A stretch of 51,185 nucleotides of DNA from Lingula anatina (taxonomy: Eukaryota; Brachiopoda; Lingulata; Lingulida; Lingulidae), in the NCBI RefSeq assembly GCF_001039355.2, contig NW_019775579.1, forward strand, positions 192,718-243,902. The letters are read 5' to 3'. A model generated the notes under the pieces. That model made no database searches and had not been told where the DNA came from. It saw nothing but the letters and a program-made list of their open reading frames with translations. A program made the position numbers and the translations under genes. Of the stretch, positions 42,302 to 51,185 are shown piece after piece. Numbering within the stretch: position 1 is the stretch's first letter; each line of letters opens with the position of its first letter.

Positions 42302-43296
42302 CTCAATCGATCAATTACCTGCTCAATAGACTTTCATCTGAAATACATTTGTATTTGTAACTGTTTTCACTCTGGGAATCTGTGTTAATGAATTTTGATT
42401 AATTTTTTTTGTATAATAATGTCATAAAACTTATTGGACGCACCCTAAGCTTACGATCTGACCCATGTCATTTTTCTTTGTTTTAAAACCTCTATATGGT
42501 CTTTCAGTTATATCTATATCTTCTGACTTCACTGGTTGTAATGGGTGCCTAACTATACTATTGTCTACCAGCACAGTAAGACAACTTTCCGTGTTTGTCA
42601 TGATTGACATCATGCAATCTCTTACCTCCTAATATAGAGCTAACTGTTACCTAGTTGTGTTGATTTATATACACAAGTCATCAAATATTCCAGTGTGAGT
42701 GTGCATTAAATAATAATAATTTTTTTTTATTTTTGCACATGTAAACTTCTAAATTTTTGTAAGATGGCATATAACAAATTGAAACAGTTTGTTTGAGCAG
42801 CCTGGTAGATATTTCGTAAAAAAACATAGCACTTTATAGGAAAAACATGGTAAGACCAGCTGTTGTACATATCAATGTATAGTGGGGATTAAGGTTTGGT
42901 TATTTTTATTGCATGAACAATATGCCTGTTATCAATATTGCACCCTGTATGTGTACCCTGTGTGACAGGAATGGTAGTCCTAGAAATGGAAATCCGGGGT
43001 CCCATATGATAAATATTGGTTAGTGTCAGTCGGAGTATTGGGGTTAGTATATGGGACCTGTACAAAGTAATGGGAAGTGGACTGCGGTTCCAAGCATTCT
43101 ACCATTCCTGTTGACACCTACATCCAGCTTATGTTGAGGGTTTGTAATTTGCACAGTTCTTTTGAATCAAATTAGGTAAAGGGTAGACGTTTCAGCAGAC
43201 TGAATTTCTTACCTTTTATTAAAATCATCTGCTAGAATCTGGAGTTCAGGGATATCGGATAGCTTAAAACAAAAAGAGACTGTAAGATGAGAATCA
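42302..43296. other. Spacer with nested inverted repeats
   Basis: No recognised gene; a 60-codon minus-strand frame at 42613-42431 is not supported. 42961-43117 folds on itself: an outer arm ('acaggaatggtag' with 'ctaccattcctgt') and an inner arm ('ggtcccatat' 42998-43007 with 'atatgggacc' 43049-43058). Confidence 0.55.
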
Positions 43297-44210
43297 GGGG
43301 CCGTATTCTCAAAACTTTGTAACTTACAACAATTTGTAACTATTTACGTGAATTTGTATCTTAGACTTACACGGTATTCTCAAAACTCTTGTAAGTCTCG
43401 GACTTACAAACTCTTGTAACTTTTCGCGTAACTTTCCGGAAGTGACGTTTGACCTGAATAATGACGAGCCATTCCTTTATTCCAGCCTCAAACTATCATG
43501 AATAAATGCATGAAACAAGTCAAAAATGTTTTATTCGTCACTTGGCTCTGGATATAAACCTTAAACAAATTGGAATTGGGTGGTTATGTTGCTCTCGTTT
43601 CTAAAAATATCGAATTGGCTTTTCTTGTATGACCCCGTTTCAACGTTTCACAATGTATCAAATACTTACTACGTTTTACTATGTTTTACTGCGGTTTACT
43701 ACGGTAACCAAGGACCAAAACCAACATTTCATGTCAAGTGTACTTTAAGAATAACATCATTTGTATCTTACTTTCAATGTTTTATTGAAATTTTAGTTTA
43801 CATGTCAATAAAATCACTAGGTTTATCACAGTCTGCAAGCTTAGTTTTTTGGCGGTAATTCTCATTTACGTCGTGGAGAAAACTTTCCAAACATAAACAT
43901 ACCTACAGTGCTTCATGTATGTTTCTGATTCTTTGAAAACTATACTTAAATGCTAGGTGTACATTGAGACATATATATGCTGTCAAATTTTATTTGACAT
44001 AAGTTCAGTTAACGCTATTTGAAATACAAATGTGCATAGCAGACACATTACCTCTCACGCGATGTTTATGTTACCGTCACACGAGCGCACCTGTTGTTGT
44101 TTTTGTTATGTTTTCTTTCTTTTTTTTTTATCTTTTTTATCTTTTTTATCTTTTTTTTATCTTTTTCGCGTTTCGTCCGCGTTTCTTCCTCTGTTCATCT
44201 GTTGTTGGAG

Positions 44211-45951
44211 ATGGAAAGCAGCAAAAAAAGATCAGCAAATTTTACAAATTCGGAAAACGAAGTTTTGGTTGATCTTGTGCATTCTTTTAAAGATATTTTA
44301 TTTGCAAAATTTTCATCTGTTGTCACAGCCTCTACCAAACAAAAGAAGTGGGCTGAAATTACAGAAAGGCAAGTTTAATGGCCCTTTACTTGTAATTTTG
44401 AATTATGATAGTTATTCTTTGTTAATTGTATGAAAATATAAAAAACTTTAATTTTAATTTAATTTATTTTTTAAAAGTCATTCTTTAAAGTTTGTCTATT
44501 CTATTTCTTATAATTTTTTGTTCCATTCTATTTCTTATAATTTTTTTTTTTTTGCAAAAAAATTTTTAACTTTCTTTTAGGGTGAATTCAGTCTCAAATT
44601 TTAAACGTAGTGACAAGGACATCAAAAGAAAATGGCAAGACCTGGCTAGCATGTGCAAAAAAAGAGAAGCTGCAAGGAGGCGAGAATTAACTAAAACGGG
44701 AGGGGGGACCAACCCAATCCTTCCTACCCCAATCGATGAGAAGGTATGTAAAATAATATTGATTATTGTTAAACATTTTTAATCTGATGAAATTATATTA
44801 TTAATAATTTTAATTTAATAATGCATGTTAAGTTGAGAAATGTATTGCTATATAACCAGTTAATATTTATGTTTTTAAATTTAGTTTGATTTAAAAAATT
44901 TTTTTGATGGTACGACTTTCAAAAATATTTAACACTGACTGTATTCATTGATAGATTATTGCAGTCCTCGGAAGGGATGCGGTGGAAGGCTTCCCTGGGG
45001 GGCAGGATACATATCTGAGTCCTAGTAAATCTGGTAAATATATATATATGAAGAAAATATTTTGTAAACACAATAACATGATATACTTTTATAGATTTCA
45101 TAAGGAAAATCAATTCACTGAAATATTTAATATTGATATGACATTATGTTATGCCTGAAATAAAGATGATATGCCCAATTTTCAGCTACAAGCTATGTTT
45201 TAGCAGATCCATCAGGATCATCACAAGGTAAAAAAAATGTTAACTTTTTAAATATTAGAGAGTGATCAAGCCGTTTTTAAAGTTTTCATTAATATGGATC
45301 ATAACCACAATTTTTATATGTAAAGGTACATCTTTTCAATATTTGAATTCTAATAATAATGATATTTTTTTCCAGCAACCACAGCAATTGCCCTCATGAC
45401 AGAAGGATGTTCTTCTTTACTATTTGGTAATAAAGATTAAAATAAAATTAATTTTATGCTTCTTATTTTATTGGCTCATTCATAACAACATTGTGCCACC
45501 AGTGTAAGAAAATTAGAATTAAAAAATGTAAAGATTAAATTAAAATTCAGTGTATAAAACATTCCTTGAATTTTTTTTCAGATGAAAATGTGGAGACGGG
45601 AGAAGCAGCCCCCTCTCAGCCTGAGAATATAGATGACAGCACTCCGAAGAGGAAACGGCCAAAATTTTCCAGTGAGTATTAATTAAAAATATCACAGACT
45701 TCTTTATAGGCTAATTAAAAAATTATTCATTAGGCAGAAGTTTTCTATGATTTTTATTTGATTTTAATTATATTCTTTCAGATCATTTTGATGACTTACT
45801 AGAAGTTGAAAGAGGAAAGCTGGAACAACTTAAAAGATTCATACAAATTCAAGAAGAGCTGTTGGCAATACAAAAGGAAAATTTAGAAATAAAAAAAAAG
45901 AAATTTAGTATGAAGTTGTCCAAATTTGAGCTTGAGTCTATTATATTATAA
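44211..45951 (+). CDS. Myb/SANT-like DNA-binding protein of the Harbinger element
   Basis: Seven exons (44211-44368, 44581-44743, 44955-45033, 45186-45227, 45376-45426, 45582-45671 and 45782-45951) join in frame to 250 aa. The N-terminal 90 residues form the trihelix Myb/SANT-like domain: 'NFTNSENEVLVDLVHSFKD', 'KKWAEITERVNSV' and 'KDIKRKWQDLASMCKKREA'. The middle is low complexity with a 'TPKRKRPKF' basic patch, a likely nuclear signal. The C-terminal 55 residues are a charged helix, probably a coiled coil ('RGKLEQLKRFIQIQEELL'). Intron 1 has a GC donor (aag/gcaagt), seen again in the upstream copy. NAIF1-type proteins have this layout and pair with HARBI1. A T-rich tract lies just upstream of the ATG. 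Confidence 0.85.
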
Positions 45952-45989
45952 ATATGTACATTAATTTTTTTAACTTTTGATTGATCCTT

Positions 45990-46630
45990 ATTGATTGAAT
46001 ATTCATAATACGCAGGTCAAGTTCGAAAGTTGGCACGATCTGACCATTTTTAAAAAAAGGTATGCCATTTTTTCACTTTTTCAGCATATATGTAACACCT
46101 GTGACACATTTTAATAAAAATTGATTGACCAATTGTCAACTTTTAAAATAAGCTTGAATGGTTAAGTTTTGGTGAAGTTATGCCTTTTTTGTGTATGCAA
46201 GTGTTTCTTCCTCAAATTTAATTCTCAGGCATGTTAACAGTCTTATTTTTGAACTAATTAGATATGTAAAGTGTTCTTTTGACATTTTCTGCATCTCAAC
46301 AATATTGTTAGTTCATTTTAAAAATTTTTAAGGTAAACTTGTTATTGTGTATTGTGTAATAAAGTGTCAAAATTGGAAATAAACTCCTTTCTTTACAGTA
46401 TGTGAGATTCAATAATTCACTATGTTCAGAATCTCTAAAGGAGCGAATTGGACAATTATCATAGTTCTATTGTTATTTTTCCTATGTCTACTATTTTTTT
46501 AGTTGATTATTTTAAAATGATAGTTAATATATTATTTTATTTTGTGTAAAATATGTTTTGAAAATGGAAAGAAAATCATTTTAGCACGGTTATCTCTTGT
46601 TTACATTTTGAAATTGTGACTTTGCAAAAG
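45990..46630 (+). repeat. Second copy of the 6590-7810 repeat block
   Basis: Matches about 7150-7790: 'cataatacgcaggtcaagttcgaaa', 'gtgttNcttcctcaaatttaattctcagg' and 'ttattgtgtattgtgtaataNNgtgtcaaaa'. It has a single unit of the tandem part. It lies between the ends of the two Harbinger genes. Confidence 0.7.
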
Positions 46631-46867
46631 TATATGATTAATAAATACTTTGTCATCTTTTAAACCAGTGTTTATTATCATTATTACTATTATTATTAGA
46701 GAATTATTTGGTTTGAGTTTAAATATGCAATTTAGTAATGCCATATTAACTTCTGCAAAAAAATAAAAAATGCATAACATTATTGTATTAGCTCTTCTGT
46801 GAAAATGAGGGTGGCCCTGAAAAGGGCCTGGGAATAGGACGGTGCCCTATGCCCATACCAAAAAAAA

Positions 46868-48426
46868 TTATGAAAACTTGTGCATGATGAGTTGCTCCCT
46901 GGCTCTGAACCCATCTGGACGGTCATTGCCAAGGAGGGGGAGCAGCTCATCAGGCTCCAACTGCTGGACATCCCCTGGTAATGGGAGTCCAGCACGAATG
47001 CACAGGTTATGCAACCTGAAACAGGCCATGATGATGTTACTGGCCACATCTGGGGAGTACTGTAGGCTGCCCCCTGATCTGTCCAGACACCTGGAAAAAT
47101 AAAACAAGAAATTTGCTTAATCCAGAAAGCAAATGCTGATGCCAGAAAAGTTATTTGGAAAAAATATACATATGTTTTGCAAGTTTATGATATAAAAGTA
47201 TTTAAAAATAATAATTACCTCCACCTGCTCTTTAAAACACCAAGGGCCCTCTCGATGCTGTTTCTTGTTGAAATATGTGCCCTGTTGTATCTAGTTTCAG
47301 GGCCTGTTAGAGGGTTGGCTTTGGGAGTCATGAGATATGGGCGCAGAGGATAACCAGAATCCCCCAGGAGGAATCCTGGAATATCCTCTGCGTCCATACC
47401 TTCAAAATGCTGGCCAATCCCACTGTTGGTAAAGATGAAGCTGTCGTGGGTGCTCCCCGGCCATCTGCACACTACATCAGTAAATCTTTAAAAAAAAATT
47501 AATAAATAAAATAAACAAAATCTGATTTTAATGAAATAATATTTTACAATGGTATTTAATTAATTTAAATTGCTGTATATTTCAAAGCGTAAAAAAAATA
47601 TTGAAAATTAAAATGATTTCTACTGTCAATTTGGGGGATTTTTTTTTTTTTTTTTTTTTTTACAGAAATGGAAGTTTTTCCTTTTTTCTCAACCATTATT
47701 CAATAAACCTGACTGGAAGGAACAACCAACACAATTGCAGTAGTTGTGATTGCTACACGTGACCCAATTACGTGTGTTTACATTTTGACGATATCATGAC
47801 AGATATATAATTATATATATTGGCCTTGGACTGTTAAAAATAAATGATAAGAGAAAAATTTGTACTTACATAAGTTGAGCATTACAGATAGCCTGGACAT
47901 TTATGGCATGGAAGCCTTTGCGGCAGACGTAGGCGTTTTCAACGTCAGCCGTAGGGGATTTAATGGCAATCATGGTGCCATCCACACACCCCAGCACTCG
48001 CGGGAATCCGGCGATGGAATGGAATTCATTTTGTGTTCTGCGCACCTCGGCCTGTTCACTTGGAAAGTGAACAGACAGAGAGTGGTCGTCAGAAGCACAA
48101 ATGGCTTCCACCACCGCACGGATTGCCCTTGAGGCTGAGGGTTGGCTGACACCATGAATGTCCCCTACGACTGACTGAAAACTCCCAGTCGCGAGGAACC
48201 TCAGAGCCACCAGTACCTGCTGGGTTGGGGTCAGAGCGTGCGACCTGTTGGTGGATCTAACAAGCGCCGGCTCTAACACCCTCACCAGCCTCCGGATCTC
48301 TTCCTTGCTTAGCCGATACCTGGATACCGTTTCAGCATCCGTGAATCGGCCAAGCTGGTCAATCCTCTTCCTGTACACGCGGGGTGCCTGGACTTTTTCA
48401 ACATCGAAAAAAAGATAAGCTGCCAT
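46868..48426 (-). CDS. HARBI1-type Harbinger transposase-derived nuclease
   Basis: Exons on the minus strand 48426-47870, 47485-47219 and 47090-46868 join in frame to 348 aa, about the usual size for HARBI1-type proteins. The N-terminal helical part has 'RYRLSKEEIRRLV' and a helix-turn-helix stretch 'VVGDIHGVSQPSASRAI'. The DDE_Tnp_4 core follows, with the first catalytic Asp in 'GCVDGTMI', then 'FTDVVCRWPGSTHDS', the second Asp in 'LLGDSGYPL', and the Glu in 'NSIERALGVLKSRW'. The 'CLDRSGG' and 'ACFRLHNLCI' blocks follow near the C-terminus. All three catalytic acids are present, so the enzyme could be active. It faces the Myb-like gene tail to tail, 917 bp apart. Confidence 0.9.
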
Positions 48427-51185
48427 CTCTCACGAGAAATATAGCTGCAATGAGTGATTTTTGGCGTCTGCTCGTTTATATACCCATAGATACCCGGGAA
48501 ATTATCGGCACCAATCAATATTGATCTTCCCTATGACTGATCGGCTCTTGATTGGGTAATATTTACATTATTTTTTGACACTATTTGACCATTTGTTTTT
48601 CCAAAAAAAAATTTATTTAACACTGTGACACCAACAACAGTTCGTTGATTTTAGTAGTTGAAGTGTTTTTCCAACATAATTCAATGAGTTGTTATCGATC
48701 TTTAATTTTCAATTTCAATCAAATTTGGGGGGTTTTCCACCCATGTCGAAGCGCTTTAAGGGGGAATTCCCGCTCAGGGAATCCCGCCAGGAATCCCCAC
48801 TTTGACCTACATAAAAATAAAGAGTAAAACATGAAAAGATACTTTAAAAGATAAATGTGTCCCTTGAAATAACCTTTAAGGACGAATACATAGACTGTCA
48901 AAACACACATCATTTCATTTATTGTGATCTATAAGAATTATTGACCTTTTTTTGAGGGCACTTGGCCCATTATATATTTTCTCGCCTCATAAGAGAGGAG
49001 AGTTCCGAGCTTGGAATAAGTATATATGTATTGTTTTTTTTTTCTTTACACATTTGCAGTTTAAATTAATGAGTATCATTTCCATTCGGCCCATGCAATT
49101 AATAAATGTGTAATTTATTCATTAAACCTATCAAAGTATTTGCAAATATTTTAAACACATGTAGGCCCTACATACAAGATCAATAGCCATTGAATTTTTT
49201 TTTTTACCTGGATGTTCACAGTAATATACAGAAAGGGAGATCACCCTATTTGGACATATAATTTAACTAGTTTTTTTTAAATGTTTCAACACCTAACATA
49301 AATAAATAAGTTTAACTGACTTATTATTGGTCTTAAATTCTTTTAACATGTAAAATCTGTTTTGCTACAAACTACAGTACACTAGTTACAGCTGAAGCAA
49401 ATTCCCAAGTTGAATTCACTATTCTAATTACAAAATTACTTAATTTACCTTTTAAAATAAGCTAAGAAAGTGTTTTAATAGCAGAAATCTTCCAAAAACA
49501 TAACTTACGTAGTAAGAAATATCACTGAATTTCCACTTTTATCAGTCCCCTTTCCCCATCAAAATGAAGAAATCAAATATACTTTCAAATGCAGGCATCA
49601 GCTGAACAAGGTCACCACAACAACACTTAAAAGCCATCAAAATTTCCAAGAAGTTATTATTATTGTTTTTATTGAGATGAAATAAATAAATCGTTGTACA
49701 TTCATTATTATCATAAGAAAATTGAAAATTTTTAGTTCATGAAGAAGTCTAATAATGAAATACAGTGATTCCTCTGAGAAAAAGATTTAATTAGGGTGTA
49801 TTCTGGTTTATTTCGACTCAGCCTTAGAGTGGACCAAACAGATAATACTAAATAAATTAAAGAAATATATTTTGCAGTGCAAAATCAAATTCAAAATGAA
49901 ACAGAAGAAAAAAAAGCTGTAATTTTCATGACAGAGTGCAACCAAATCAAGTGTCGGTTTAATCTAAATAAGAATTTAATCTGGAAGTTTGTAATGAGGA
50001 TAATGTTATGTAACTTGTAAAAATATTATAAATACTATAAAAAATGCCTAAATGTACATGTACAACCTGTTACAAGACCACGCATAAATAGGAAGTCTAT
50101 TTGGGTATTTCAAATAGTTTTAGTCATTCTTTTTCCTTCAATGATGAATACCTCATTATTTGAATTGGAATTTCCTTCATTGAACTTGATAAACCTAGTC
50201 TATAAAATAAGCTAAAATACTGGTTGAATGCCTACAATTATTCGATAGAAGATGATAAGTAGTTATAATCGTCACTGAATGTTGCCATTCCATTATTATT
50301 TACAACTCCCTGTAGTCTATAGAATACTTTTAATGAAAATTATATACAGTTCCAAATATAGCCATCAGCTGATCGAGGTCACCACGTCGCCGGAAAGGGG
50401 GTCAACATTTGCAATTTTTTTCTACACGCCTTTATTCCTTTGGCATGTTCTCGATACTTTTTTGATACATAGTGTATAGCATATCATTTTAAAGCATTTG
50501 AAACGGGCTTTTTAGTTTTGTACGACACATATATTTTCTCCAGCACATGTATGGAAAGGAGGCATAAGAAACTGAGTCATAGAAATGCCGATAAAAATGG
50601 CGATTTTTAGATACACCTTCACGAAAAAACACCACAGGATTTTTGGAAAACAACATGATAACATCAAACTTTATACATCAGTTGAAGCCAATTTTCTTCC
50701 GAACAAAACCACATCTATTAAACTTGGTGTTTTGGTATAATTTTAATTAATTCACTGACTAAACATGTATCTTCATCCTAAAAAAGTCGGAAGATTCAAA
50801 ATCTGAAATTCAGCCGCGGATCAATTTATTAATTTTGAGTAACAAATAAAGTGCTTTATATCGCCAAAAAGCTCATTAACTTGGCTTTCTTGCAGCATTA
50901 ATAGTTCTTCCTCTTTCTTTAAAAAATATAAGTTTTCGTTTTAATTTAAAAATTCGGACACCCTGCCAAACTGCCATGTTGCCATTGCGCGATCGACAGA
51001 AAAGTATTATTCTCATCTAAATCGTTAACTGTAGGCAACTAACCTGAAATATCCGAAAGGCTAACCTATCTCGCTGATAATAATACATCCAAAGTTTAAT
51101 AATTTTACTTGCTGTCAAAAATATCCAACAATAAACACGAGTATAAAATTTCAGCAGACAACACTTTCTCCCCGACTTTTCACCA
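48427..51185. other. Non-coding AT-rich tail of the window
   Basis: No exon or known element seen. 48755-48800 is GC-rich with short inverted words ('gggggaattccc', 'ggaatccc'). 'catcagctgaNcNaggtcaccac' occurs at 49597 and 50363, a weak dispersed repeat. The expected right end of the Harbinger element was not found here. Confidence 0.5.

Larger units (their letters stand above)
43297..48426. mobile_element. PIF/Harbinger-type DNA transposon with two intact genes
   Basis: The element encodes the two proteins that define this superfamily: a Myb/SANT-like DNA-binding protein (plus strand) and a HARBI1-type nuclease (minus strand), arranged tail to tail. Both open frames are intact across all introns. 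The left end begins 'ggggccgtattctcaaaac', with a second 'ggtattctcaaaactc' about 75 bases in. No reverse complement of this end was found between 48427 and the window end, so the right boundary is unknown and 48426 is only the nuclease start codon. Known for the family: the two proteins act together, the Myb-like one bringing the nuclease to the ends. Confidence 0.75.

Noticed and set aside
46780-47102. Plus- and minus-strand frames of 86-89 codons at the nuclease 3' end
   Set aside because: Shadows of the last HARBI1-type exon (47090-46868).
48755-48800. Possible right inverted end of the Harbinger element
   Set aside because: GC-rich with short palindromic words, but it does not match the reverse complement of the left end.

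Overview
This is eukaryotic, AT-rich, intron-rich genomic DNA. Exons are short with standard GT-AG and a few GC-AG boundaries. The gene types (Ig-type receptor tyrosine kinases, a PIF/Harbinger transposon with separate nuclease and Myb-like genes, a THAP-type transposase) and the dense tandem-core mobile repeats suggest a marine invertebrate, most likely a mollusc or other lophotrochozoan. That placement is inference; no single marker fixes it. There are two single-N assembly gaps (38224 and 42301).

Layout. 1-14.6 kb is a repeat-rich zone. It holds three copies of a Helitron/Helentron-like family with tandem cores (1-614, 9788-11317, 13676-14405) and a decayed THAP plus DDE transposase gene (2954-9611). 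That gene is interrupted by a young element (3231-6020) with 406-bp terminal direct repeats, an SGNH-hydrolase relic and an unusual array of repeated hairpins. A TTAA-target MITE lies at 8342-8630. 14.6-18.3 kb is mostly non-coding, with a diverged tandem repeat.

18.3-40.6 kb is a receptor tyrosine kinase cluster. RTK1 (minus strand, 20805 to 18416) has signal peptide, two Ig domains, transmembrane segment and a short basic juxtamembrane exon, but no kinase exons can be found. RTK2 (plus, 21548-27469, 535 aa) has one Ig domain, transmembrane segment and kinase. RTK3 (plus, 29938-36398, 691 aa) has two Ig domains, transmembrane segment and a kinase with all motifs. RTK1 is an inverted partial duplicate of RTK3, including promoter and intron sequence. 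RTK1 and RTK2 are head to head with 742 bp between start codons. After RTK3 lies a tandem segmental duplicate (38225-40580) with two intact-looking kinase exons and an RTK2-type tail, probably a fourth, broken kinase gene.

41.1-48.4 kb is a PIF/Harbinger-type transposon with two intact convergent genes: a Myb/SANT-like DNA-binding protein (250 aa, seven exons) and a HARBI1-type nuclease (348 aa, three exons). A second copy of its left end sits 2.15 kb upstream, cut by an N. 48.4-51.2 kb shows no recognisable gene.

The strongest candidates for something new are the kinase-less RTK1 sharing an upstream region with RTK2, the 101-bp duplication that gives RTK2 two competing splice acceptors, and the hairpin array inside the 3231-6020 element.
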